Source: an uncultured Saprospiraceae bacterium (GTDB taxonomy: Bacteria > Bacteroidota > Bacteroidia > Chitinophagales > Saprospiraceae). From it: DNA of 26,348 nucleotides. The notes under the pieces are model-generated. The model was given only the letters and a program-made list of their open reading frames with translations. It ran no database searches and had not been told where the DNA came from. Position numbers and translations under genes: made by a program. Of this stretch, positions 8,253 through 14,477 are shown in pieces; within the stretch, counting starts at the first letter, position 1, and each line of letters begins with the position of its first letter. Location of the stretch: NCBI GenBank assembly GCA_937967535.1, contig CALCMV010000059.1, forward strand, positions 1 to 26,348, written 5' to 3'.

Positions 8253-8404
8253 CAATGTGTTCGCCAAATTAGAAATTACAAATCAAACGCGAATAATTTA
8301 TTTATTTTTATTTTTATAAATATTTAAATTATGAATTAGTATAAATTATAATTTTAAATAATTTTTACTAAAAATGTTCAATATCTGATTTGGCAAACAT
8401 ATTG
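8253..8404. mobile_element. MITE-like element, copy 2 (152 bp)
   Basis: The left end is CAATGTGTTCGCCAAATTAG. The right end on the other strand is CAATATGTTTGCCAAATCAG, with three mismatches in 20. The interior is AT-rich and non-coding and differs from copies 1 and 3, so only the termini are clearly shared. The element fills most of the spacer between a terminator and the upp promoter. Confidence 0.6.
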
Positions 8405-8528
8405 TAAATTATATACTTTATTTTAATAAAAAATAATTAAACAACTACTAATCAATGTTTTATAAAATTAAACCCAATTCTCTAATTCCTATTCTGTGTA
8501 AAGTCTAAAACTAATAAGCTATTTAAAA

Positions 8529-8559
8529 TTTTGCAATTTAGATTTTTTGATTATATTTG
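8529..8559 (+). promoter_or_regulatory. upp promoter
   Basis: TTTTG (8529-8533) is followed after 18 nt by TATATTTG (8552-8559), a full match to the Bacteroidota -7 consensus. Transcription would begin near 8565. That makes the ATG at 8591 the start rather than the in-frame TTG at 8570. Confidence 0.65.
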
Positions 8560-8590
8560 AGAAAATTGTTTGCTTCAGCGACGAGGAAAT

Positions 8591-9241
8591 ATGATACACA
8601 ATCTAAGTACCACCAATTCAATTGCCAATCAATTTATCGCAGAAATGCGTGATGTTGCCATTCAAACAGATAGGATGCGCTTCCGTAGAAATATGGAGCG
8701 TATAGGAGAGATTATGGCTTATGAAATCAGCAAAACACTAAGCTATCAAACACGCGAAGTAGAGACACCACTTGGCATTGCAGAGGTATATGTGCCGCAG
8801 CAAAATATTATATTAGGAACGATTTTGCGGGCAGGACTCCCTATGCACCAAGGTTTTTTAAATTATTTTGATTTTGCAGACAATGCTTTTGTATCGGCAT
8901 ACAGACAGCATCACAAAGACGGTACTTTTGATATTCGGGTAGAATACACTTCTTGTGCATCACTGGAAGATAAGGTGGTGATTTTGTGCGACCCGATGCT
9001 GGCTACGGGGGCTTCGATGGTACTCACCATGCAAGAATTGATGAGCAATGGCGTTCCTCAAAAGGTGCATATCGCAACAATTATCGCCAATACGGATGGC
9101 ATCCGGCATGTACAACGCAATCTGCCGGAAGTTGACATCTGGGTAGGAGCTATTGACGAAGAAATGACGGCTCGCTCTTACATCGTACCGGGCTTGGGCG
9201 ATGCGGGCGATTTGGCTTATGGAGAAAAATTGCAAGACTAA
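8591..9241 (+). CDS. upp: Uracil phosphoribosyltransferase
   Basis: This 216-aa enzyme converts uracil and PRPP to UMP in pyrimidine salvage. Visible family marks are 'REVETPLG' (55-62), 'ILRAGLPMHQGFL' (78-90), the PRPP-binding loop 'VVILCDPMLATGAS' (129-142), and the C-terminal uracil-binding 'VPGLGDAGD' (199-207). The length is normal. The ATG at 8591 was chosen because it follows a good promoter and gives a standard N-terminus (MIHNLSTTNS). It is transcribed alone and converges with pth; a structured repeat lies between their stop codons. Confidence 0.95.
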   Translation: MIHNLSTTNSIANQFIAEMRDVAIQTDRMRFRRNMERIGEIMAYEISKTLSYQTREVETPLGIAEVYVPQQNIILGTILRAGLPMHQGFLNYFDFADNAFVSAYRQHHKDGTFDIRVEYTSCASLEDKVVILCDPMLATGASMVLTMQELMSNGVPQKVHIATIIANTDGIRHVQRNLPEVDIWVGAIDEEMTARSYIVPGLGDAGDLAYGEKLQD

Positions 9242-9250
9242 GAGCATATT

Positions 9251-9370
9251 TAACTGCATTTTTCACTCAAATAGTCCGCAGCCTGTCAGTCCGCAATTCA
9301 ACGTGAAGCGGACTTGCAAGCGGCGGACTGCGGACTGATAGGCTGCCGACACGTTACCGCGTAAGGTCAG
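9251..9370. repeat. Structured intergenic repeat, copy A (~120 bp)
   Basis: It fills the convergent spacer between the upp and pth stop codons. It contains GCAGCCTGTCAGTCCGCA paired with TGCGGACTGATAGGCTGC (17 of 18), an inner GTCCGC/GCGGAC pair, and a short TTAC-CGC-GTAA hairpin next to the pth stop. A second copy at 14361-14474 is in the same orientation and context. It lacks the T tract of an ordinary terminator. Confidence 0.75.
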
Positions 9371-9985
9371 TTATTTATTGAATTGACTCATCGTAAATTG
9401 CAAACCAATCGTGCCAAAAGAAGTACACATACTGGCGGCGCGGTTGATGAGTTCGGGCAATTTTTCATTTTCTGCCTCTGTCCACTCTCCCAATACATAA
9501 TTTACTTGTTTTCCTTTTCCAAAATTATTGCCGATACCAAAACGCAGACGGGCATATTTGTTGTTGCCGAGTACTTGGTTGATGTTTTTTAAGCCATTGT
9601 GTCCGCCGTCGCTACCTTTGCCGCGCATCCGCAGCGTCCCAAATTCCAAATTCAAATCATCAAGGACTACCAGCAAATTTTCGGCTTTGATATTGTGCTT
9701 ATTGAGCCAATATTGTACTGCTCTGCCACTCAGGTTCATATAAGTCGTGGGTTTGAGCAGACAAAAAGTACGTCCTTTATGCTTAAATTCGGTGGTGAAT
9801 CCCAAGCGACCATCTTTGAAAGTAGCATCATAGTCCTGCGCCAACTTATCCATGACAAGAAAGCCTATATTGTGGCGCGTATCTTCGTATTCCGCACCTA
9901 CATTTCCCAAACCGACGATTAAATATTTCATAGGGTCCGGCTCTGCCGATTGTCTTGAAAATAATTGAAAAAATCTTTTTAGCAT
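9371..9985 (-). CDS. pth: Peptidyl-tRNA hydrolase
   Basis: This enzyme releases tRNA from prematurely dropped peptidyl-tRNAs in the cytoplasm. With the ATG at 9985 the protein has 204 aa, including an 18-residue basic N-terminal extension before 'MKYLIVGLGNVGAEYEDTRHNIGF'. Key family residues are present: N28, the catalytic His38 in 'TRHNIG', N84 in 'TYMNLSG', Asp109/110 in 'VLDDLNL', and N130 in 'GGHNGL'. A GTG at 10009 would add eight more residues, and an internal ATG at 9931 would give the classical start. It lies downstream of rplY on the same strand, a common pairing, but a terminator hairpin at 10026-10061 separates them. Confidence 0.95.
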   Translation of the reverse strand: MLKRFFQLFSRQSAEPDPMKYLIVGLGNVGAEYEDTRHNIGFLVMDKLAQDYDATFKDGRLGFTTEFKHKGRTFCLLKPTTYMNLSGRAVQYWLNKHNIKAENLLVVLDDLNLEFGTLRMRGKGSDGGHNGLKNINQVLGNNKYARLRFGIGNNFGKGKQVNYVLGEWTEAENEKLPELINRAASMCTSFGTIGLQFTMSQFNK

Positions 9986-10025
9986 ATGCGTGCCAAGTAA
10001 GGAGAACACTCGCTACTCGAAAACT

Positions 10026-10061
10026 AAAAAAGAGGCTGATTTGTAAAAATCGCCTCTTTTT
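10026..10061 (-). terminator. Bidirectional-type terminator between rplY and pth
   Basis: AAAAAGAGGC and GCCTCTTTTT form a perfect stem around a 15-nt loop. In the minus direction it is followed by a T-rich stretch and lies 33 bp after the rplY stop. It probably ends rplY transcripts, leaving pth dependent on read-through or its own promoter. Confidence 0.75.
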
Positions 10062-10094
10062 CAGAAATATTTTATGTAAAGAATAGTTTTAAAA

Positions 10095-10742
10095 TTACTC
10101 TTTTGTTTCAGCTTCTGCTGCTTCAGCTTCTGCTGCTTCTTCAGCTTCTGCTGCTTCTGCTGCTGCTTTATCTTCGTCAGCTTGTGCGCTACGTAATGCA
10201 CGCGGAATTTCGACAGAAGCTACCGGAGAACTCGGATTGTTGAGTACTTCAAGTCCTTCAATAGGTTTGATGTCTCGCACTCGTGCCGAATCTCCCAGCA
10301 ATAATTCGGTAATATCTACTTCGAGTATATCTACCAAACTTTCCGGTGTGGTTTTTACCGTTGCATAACGCAATTTTTGTATCAAAGCACCACCGGTTTT
10401 TGCACCTTCCGACTGCCCGACCATACGCAAAGGCACTTCGGCTTTTATGGTTTTTTCAGGTACAAGCTCCACAAAATCAATGTGTAATATCTGGTCTGTC
10501 ACCGGATGTGCCTGAATTTCTTTGACGATGGCTTTGTGTACGTTGCCATTCACAGTGATTTCCGCCACTTTGAAATCCGGTGTGTAAATGAGTGATTTGA
10601 ACGCATTTACGGGCGCAGAAAAATGGACATTTTCCTTACCGCCATATACATTGCAAGGGATATGTCCCTCGCTTCTGACTGCTCTCACAGCTTTTTTGCC
10701 AAGCACGGTTCTTGCCGTACCTGTTATAGCTACTGTTTGCAT
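10095..10742 (-). CDS. rplY: 50S ribosomal protein L25 / general stress protein Ctc
   Basis: The long (Ctc/TL5-type) L25 of 215 aa binds 5S rRNA in the large subunit. The N-terminal L25 domain begins 'MQTVAITGTARTVLGKKAVRAVRSEGHIPCNVYGG', continues through 'HIDFVEL', and leads into a C-terminal TL5-like domain ('KAEVPLRMVGQSEGAKTGG', 'GDSARVRDI'). The end is a low-complexity Ala/Glu tail (about 188-215), visible in the DNA as repeated GCTTCTGCT triplets. The ATG at 10742 was chosen over an in-frame start 54 bp upstream, because that one lies upstream of the predicted transcription start. pth follows on the same strand. Confidence 0.95.
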   Translation of the reverse strand: MQTVAITGTARTVLGKKAVRAVRSEGHIPCNVYGGKENVHFSAPVNAFKSLIYTPDFKVAEITVNGNVHKAIVKEIQAHPVTDQILHIDFVELVPEKTIKAEVPLRMVGQSEGAKTGGALIQKLRYATVKTTPESLVDILEVDITELLLGDSARVRDIKPIEGLEVLNNPSSPVASVEIPRALRSAQADEDKAAAEAAEAEEAAEAEAAEAETKE

Positions 10743-10793
10743 GTTTAATTTCGTTTCTAAATTAATAAAACTGTCTTTTTTTAAAAAGGCTCG

Positions 10794-10825
10794 CAAAGAT
10801 AGAGTTTTCTTAAAGAAATTCCAAA
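10794..10825 (-). promoter_or_regulatory. rplY promoter
   Basis: On the minus strand TTTG (10825-10822), 20 nt, then TATCTTTG (10801-10794) is an exact fit to the Bacteroidota vegetative consensus. It predicts a leader of about 45 nt before the ATG at 10742. Confidence 0.8.
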
Positions 10826-10927
10826 TATCAAAGGCATGGCTTTTTTATGAACTTGGATTCAACTCATAAATGCAACTTTTTGAAAAATTGACAAATTTTA
10901 TTTCCCACTGAATTTCTCACTAAATTG

Positions 10928-11140
10928 TGAGTTTTGGACTTTGGACAAAATGGGAATTAGGGAACTGGGAAATTAGGTTTAATTTTATAAAACATTGATT
11001 ATCAATTGTTTTATTTTTATTATTAAAAGAAAATATGTAAATAATTATTTTTTATAAAATTCTAAAAAAGTCCCGATAGTTATCGGGATTACCGAATTTC
11101 CAAATTCCCCAATTTCCTATGTCCAAAGTTCAAGTGAGTT
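10928..11140. mobile_element. Long imperfect inverted-repeat element (~210 bp), MITE-like
   Basis: The left arm (10928-10977) and the right arm (11093-11140, other strand) share ACTTTGGAC and an AATTGGGGAA-like stretch, with many scattered mismatches over about 45 bp. The interior is AT-rich and non-coding. Near the right arm it carries the perfect hairpin CCCGATA-GT-TATCGGG. The terminal sequence differs from the CAATGT elements, so this is a second family or a decayed one. Confidence 0.5.
11071..11088. repeat. CCCGATA/TATCGGG hairpin
   Basis: A perfect 7-bp stem with a 2-nt loop, flanked by T and A. A close relative with one extra base occurs at 13330-13348. Related short palindromes are, as far as I recall, frequent in Flavobacteriia genomes. 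Confidence 0.6.
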
Positions 11141-11661
11141 TTACATTTCAAAAAAGTATCAAAGGAAGCGACTGATTTTGTGACACCCGAATGTGCTGCC
11201 GACCATGGACTCGGTGGTGCGAACCTCGACTTACCTAATTTTTGCTTAGTTTTTCACATTATTCCGAAAAATAATGTTACATTATAGTCCTATATGAGTT
11301 ATATATTTTTATGATTCAATAGGGCTTTTTGATTGTAGTATGTGTCTATAGACAAATGATACCAACCTGACTGTTTATTATCCGTTCCCTAAAACATATT
11401 TTTGGGTCAAAAGCCAAGTCACACTTTTAGTGTTTTACAATATTTTTTTGTCATGCACTATAAGATATTGCAAGTACGGTTTTAGTAATGTAAGAACTAG
11501 GGGCAGTTTTTCAATATTTAGATGCAACTATTCTCTATCAAAATACTACTTTAGTATAATCTATGTAGTCTTTGTACAGTGTGACATTATAAACCGACAG
11601 AAAAAACTTAGGATCACCGACTATTCACCATTCCACGGAGCCGAAGACCATTATTTTATGA
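11141..11661. other. Intergenic region with a GC-richer islet and a small hairpin
   Basis: No gene was accepted here. Positions 11158-11236 are clearly GC-richer than their surroundings and do not fold as a tRNA by eye. They may be a fossil of a gene or mobile element. A perfect 8-bp hairpin, ACATTATT/AATAATGT with a 6-nt loop, lies at 11256-11277. The rest is AT-rich, and the promoter of the VTC operon presumably lies in its right-hand part. Confidence 0.4.
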
Positions 11662-11743
11662 AAATCGCGGAAGTAGTTCGATAGATAAATCTATATCTAT
11701 GGTGCAACTGCTATAACAATATGAATTGCATCTTCCGTGATTT
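11662..11743 (+). promoter_or_regulatory. Nested inverted repeats upstream of the VTC operon
   Basis: The outer arms AAATCGCGGAAG (11662-11673) and CTTCCGTGATTT (11732-11743) match at 11 of 12. Inside them lie AGTT/AACT and ATAGAT/ATCTAT pairs, so most of the 82 nt can fold into one long interrupted hairpin ending 24 nt before the ATG at 11768. It could be an mRNA leader structure or an operator. Confidence 0.4.
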
Positions 11744-11767
11744 AGATAAAGAAGAAAAGTGCGAACT

Positions 11768-12595
11768 ATGTTGAATCTACAATTACAGAATCAGAGAATC
11801 CAAGAATCTCTCCTTGACTATCAGCCAATTACACTTAAAAATTTGGATAGTGTCAAGTTGATGAATCGTCAGGATACTAAAATGGTGATTAAAACAGAAA
11901 CACTTCCAAGCGTATTGAATACCTTGAATAAGGATTATTTTGTGCTTGAAATTGACGGGCGACGTATAAGTTCTTATGAATCATTATATTATGATTATGC
12001 GACCTTGGATTTGTATATGAAACACCACAATGGACACACAAATCGTTATAAAGTACGTTTTAGAAAATACATTGAATCGAATTTATCTTTTTTGGAAGTT
12101 AAATTTAAATCCAATAAAAAACGAACCATAAAAACACGCATCCAAACCGATGATATCGAATACAATCTTCAACCAAAGTCAATGGAGTTTTTGGAAGAGC
12201 AGACGCCTTTGGACATCTCTCGACTTGAACCTTCAGTCTTAATTTTTTATCGTAGAATTACCCTGGCAAACAAAGACCTAACCGAACGCGTAACCATTGA
12301 TGTCAATTTAAGTTTTCAAAATTATTATTTAAGAGAAGTGGTGGAACACCCTGATATGGCAATTATTGAGGTGAAGCAGGAACGATTTAATCGGAAATCT
12401 CCCGCAGTACAAGCATTACACGAACACAGAGTTTATCCTATGACATTGAGCAAATATTGTCTGGGAGTAATGACCTGTCTGGATTCCATCAAGCGTAATA
12501 CATTCAAAAAGAAACTTTTAAAGTTAGCAAAAATCACGGGAAATGATGTTTACAGAGATATTGCTTCAGTCAACCCCGACTATCAACTGGTTTGA
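11768..12595 (+). CDS. VTC-domain (polyphosphate polymerase-like) protein
   Basis: The 275-aa protein matches the VTC domain, the tunnel-shaped catalytic domain of eukaryotic polyphosphate polymerase Vtc4 (CYTH-like fold). Characteristic charged strands are 'LMNRQDTKMVI' (31-41), 'RYKVRFRKY' (93-101), 'FLEVKFKSNKKRTIKTR' (108-124), 'ERVTIDVNLSF' (173-183) and 'IIEVKQER' (199-206). In Vtc4 such Arg/Lys and Glu residues bind phosphate and metal. There is no signal peptide or membrane segment. The ATG at 11768 was preferred to a GTG three codons upstream. The end overlaps the DUF4956 membrane protein gene by 53 bp, a conserved bacterial pairing, which suggests a membrane-bound complex. The bacterial product has not been shown here. 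Confidence 0.85.
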   Translation: MLNLQLQNQRIQESLLDYQPITLKNLDSVKLMNRQDTKMVIKTETLPSVLNTLNKDYFVLEIDGRRISSYESLYYDYATLDLYMKHHNGHTNRYKVRFRKYIESNLSFLEVKFKSNKKRTIKTRIQTDDIEYNLQPKSMEFLEEQTPLDISRLEPSVLIFYRRITLANKDLTERVTIDVNLSFQNYYLREVVEHPDMAIIEVKQERFNRKSPAVQALHEHRVYPMTLSKYCLGVMTCLDSIKRNTFKKKLLKLAKITGNDVYRDIASVNPDYQLV

Positions 12596-13262
12596 AATCG
12601 GTAACTTACCTACGCTGTTAATAAAATTTGCAATCAATATCCTTGTGGTATATTTGATTGTAAAACAAATATACAGCAAGCGAAATGATAAGCGTGATTA
12701 TATTTTCACGTATTTCATTTTCAATATTCTTATCTTCTTCCTCTGTCACCTCATGGTGAATGTGGAGTTGGGAATGGGCTTTGCCTTTGGCTTATTTGCC
12801 CTGTTTTCCATCATGCGTTATCGTACCCAAACGATTAGTATTAAAGATATGACCTATCTTTTTGCGGTAGTTTGTGTGGCGGTGATGAATGCCATCAATG
12901 TGGTCGAACTTGCCGTATTGGAATTGCTCTTCATCAATGCCAGTATTGTTACGGCACTGCATATTATGGAGCGTACATTTTTTCAGGAAAAAATGGTATC
13001 GCGCAAAGTGCAGTATGAAAAAGTACGATTGGTACAACCGCAACATTATGACGAGTTGAAGGCAGACCTCGAAGAGCGAATGGGTTTGAATATTAAAAAA
13101 GTTGAAGTATATTCGGTCAATTATTTGACGGATAGTGCCGTACTTTACGTTCATTATGATGCCAATGAAACAACAAACAGCCTCGAAACTAAGGTAGACT
13201 TGGATGAAATGGACGCGGCAAAATTTAATGGGCAAACTCATCTGGAGGAAGCCCTCACTTGA
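12543..13262 (+). CDS. DUF4956 membrane protein, partner of the VTC protein
   Basis: The 239-aa protein has about five hydrophobic segments in its first 150 residues ('TLLIKFAINILVVYLIV', 'YIFTYFIFNILIFFLCHLMV', 'GFAFGLFALFSIM', 'YLFAVVCVAVMNAINVV', 'LELLFINASIVTALHIM'). A soluble C-terminal domain of about 85 aa follows, with a 'LNIKKVEVYSVNYLTDSAVLYVHYD' beta core. That is the DUF4956 layout, with the conserved 'FGLFALFSIMRYRT' and 'KDMTYLF' stretches. Its start lies within the end of the VTC gene, so translation is coupled. By analogy with the eukaryotic VTC complex, the membrane part may export or anchor the polymer; this is inference. Confidence 0.85.
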   Translation: MMFTEILLQSTPTINWFEIGNLPTLLIKFAINILVVYLIVKQIYSKRNDKRDYIFTYFIFNILIFFLCHLMVNVELGMGFAFGLFALFSIMRYRTQTISIKDMTYLFAVVCVAVMNAINVVELAVLELLFINASIVTALHIMERTFFQEKMVSRKVQYEKVRLVQPQHYDELKADLEERMGLNIKKVEVYSVNYLTDSAVLYVHYDANETTNSLETKVDLDEMDAAKFNGQTHLEEALT

Positions 13263-13282
13263 TAGTGCGATAATGGGTTATC

Positions 13283-13307
13283 AGTTCATAGTTCATAGTT
13301 CATAGTT
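13283..13307 (+). repeat. Tandem AGTTCAT heptamer, 3.6 copies
   Basis: AGTTCAT occurs three times in a row followed by AGTT, 20 bp after the DUF4956 stop codon. No role is apparent. Confidence 0.75.
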
Positions 13308-13329
13308 TTTTACAATTCATTGAGTAACA

Positions 13330-13348
13330 TCCCGATAGCTATACGGGA
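13330..13348. repeat. CCCGATAGCTATACGGG palindrome
   Basis: A near-perfect palindrome with one unpaired A, related to the hairpin at 11071-11088. It lies between the DUF4956 gene and MITE copy 3. It might slow polymerase, but no T tract follows. Confidence 0.55.
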
Positions 13349-13398
13349 TTGTAAATTACTGATTATCAAAGTTGAGCAAACTTAAACGGGTAGCCCGA

Positions 13399-13553
13399 TA
13401 ATGCTTAAATGCGCCAATGTCTTCGCCAAATTTTGAATTATGGATTTTGAATGACAAATAGATTTAAATTTCACTTTATTTTTTGTTGATAATTAAATAT
13501 TTTTCATTCAAAATTCAAAATTGGCGAACACATTGTATCGCATTTTTGCATTA
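13399..13553. mobile_element. MITE-like element, copy 3, with extended inverted ends
   Basis: The core runs 13415-13535, from CAATGTCTTCGCCAAATTTT to the reverse complement of CAATGTGTTCGCCAATTTTG. Outside the core, TAATGCTTAAATGCG (13399-13413) is nearly the reverse complement of CGCATTTTTGCATTA (13539-13553). The inverted ends are therefore about 35 bp long on each side here. The left half is almost identical to the right end of copy 1. It lies in front of the DUF2490 gene and separates it from the VTC/DUF4956 pair. Confidence 0.7.
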
Positions 13554-13580
13554 GCAATTCATTCAAAATTCAAAAACTGC

Positions 13581-14315
13581 ATGAAAAATTTCCACTGGAA
13601 ATGTAAGGAAAATCTATGCCTGTATCGAATGGTATTGGGAATTTTATGCTTGTGCCTTACTTTGTTGTTTCAGTCAAATTTGTATGCACAAAGTGAAGAT
13701 TTTGAACTCTGGAAAGGCATCGAACTGAAAAAAGACTGGGGAAAAAAACTCACTTTTTCCTTTGAAGAGCAAGTCCGGCTCAATAATAATGTTTCTCAAT
13801 TTAAATCTGCTTTTTTGGACGGCGGTGTTCGCTACGAATTGTTCAAGCAAGCACGTCTATCACTCGGCTACCGCTACACCCTTCGCTCACGCTCGGTCAA
13901 TCAGCGTTTGTACAGCGATTTGTCCCTGAAATTGGATAAAAAATGGCTTGTAGAACCCGTTTTTAGATTGCGCTATCAGGAAGATTATAAAGTAGGAGAT
14001 TTGCCGGAACGCAGTGTGCGCCCCAAATTATCCATCAGAACAAAGGTCAAAGCTTTGAAATTAGACCTTTCTCTCGCCGGAGAATTATTTTACCAACTCT
14101 CTCTCGAAGGCAATGATTTTGACAGATACCGTTTGGGTTTGGGACTTTCGCGTCCGCTTGCCAATCAAAGTTCTGTCACAATTAACTACCTTTTTCAAGA
14201 AGAATTTAATGTCAGAAATCCCTTGACTTCGAGTGTTATTTCCCTTTCTTATTCCATCATTTTAAATGAATATGACCTTGAAGACAGGCGGCGTTTGCCG
14301 AAGGTGAAGCGATAA
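13581..14315 (+). CDS. DUF2490 outer-membrane beta-barrel protein
   Basis: The protein has 244 aa. A basic N-region is followed by a signal sequence (VLGILCLCLTLLFQ) and a probable cleavage after 'SNLYAQ'. The mature part is an antiparallel barrel of the DUF2490 type: 'DFELWKGIELKKDWGKKLTFSFEEQVR', 'DGGVRYELFKQARLSLGYRYT', 'KKWLVEPVFRLRYQED', 'FDRYRLGLGLSRPL', and a last strand with 'VISLSYSIILNEY'. Start choice matters. An in-frame TTG at 13521 lies inside the MITE end and is unlikely; ATG at 13581 or 13629 both give a signal peptide, and the first was used. It may once have been part of the VTC operon, but the 318-bp gap is now filled by repeats. Its function is unknown. Confidence 0.75.
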   Translation: MKNFHWKCKENLCLYRMVLGILCLCLTLLFQSNLYAQSEDFELWKGIELKKDWGKKLTFSFEEQVRLNNNVSQFKSAFLDGGVRYELFKQARLSLGYRYTLRSRSVNQRLYSDLSLKLDKKWLVEPVFRLRYQEDYKVGDLPERSVRPKLSIRTKVKALKLDLSLAGELFYQLSLEGNDFDRYRLGLGLSRPLANQSSVTINYLFQEEFNVRNPLTSSVISLSYSIILNEYDLEDRRRLPKVKR

Positions 14316-14360
14316 TGTCGGGTTCTTTATTTAAGAGTATGTTTGGAATTTAAATTTACC

Positions 14361-14474
14361 TACTGCATTTTTCACTCAAATAGACCGCAGACCGCAGTTC
14401 AACGTGAAAGCGGACTTGCATTTAGCGGCGGACTGCGGACTGACAGGCTGCCGACACGTTACTGCGTAACTCAG
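14361..14474. repeat. Structured intergenic repeat, copy B (~114 bp)
   Basis: It is colinear with copy A (9251-9370) from ACTGCATTTTTCACTCAAAT through CCGACACGTTAC. It has an 8-bp deletion in the left arm of the long stem and small insertions elsewhere. It ends in a perfect GTTAC-TGC-GTAAC hairpin 3 bp before the stop codon of the minus-strand Rieske gene. Like copy A it occupies a convergent spacer. Confidence 0.75.
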
Positions 14475-14477
14475 TAC

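Noticed and set aside
11158..11236. Possible tRNA in the GC-richer islet
   Set aside because: No acceptor stem or consistent D, anticodon and T arms could be paired on either strand.
11430..11684. Open frame of 84 codons on the plus strand in the VTC upstream spacer
   Set aside because: GTG start, low-complexity Tyr/Ser/Phe-rich product typical of translated AT-rich spacer DNA, overlaps the leader hairpin arm, no family resemblance.
11721..11774. 17-codon frame (MNCIFRDLDKEEKCELC) ending over the VTC start codon
   Set aside because: A leader peptide is imaginable because its stop overlaps the ATG at 11768, but so short a frame is expected by chance and nothing else supports it.
13521..13580. 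Extension of the DUF2490 protein to an in-frame TTG
   Set aside because: It would place the start codon inside the inverted end of MITE copy 3 and add 20 residues before a complete signal peptide.
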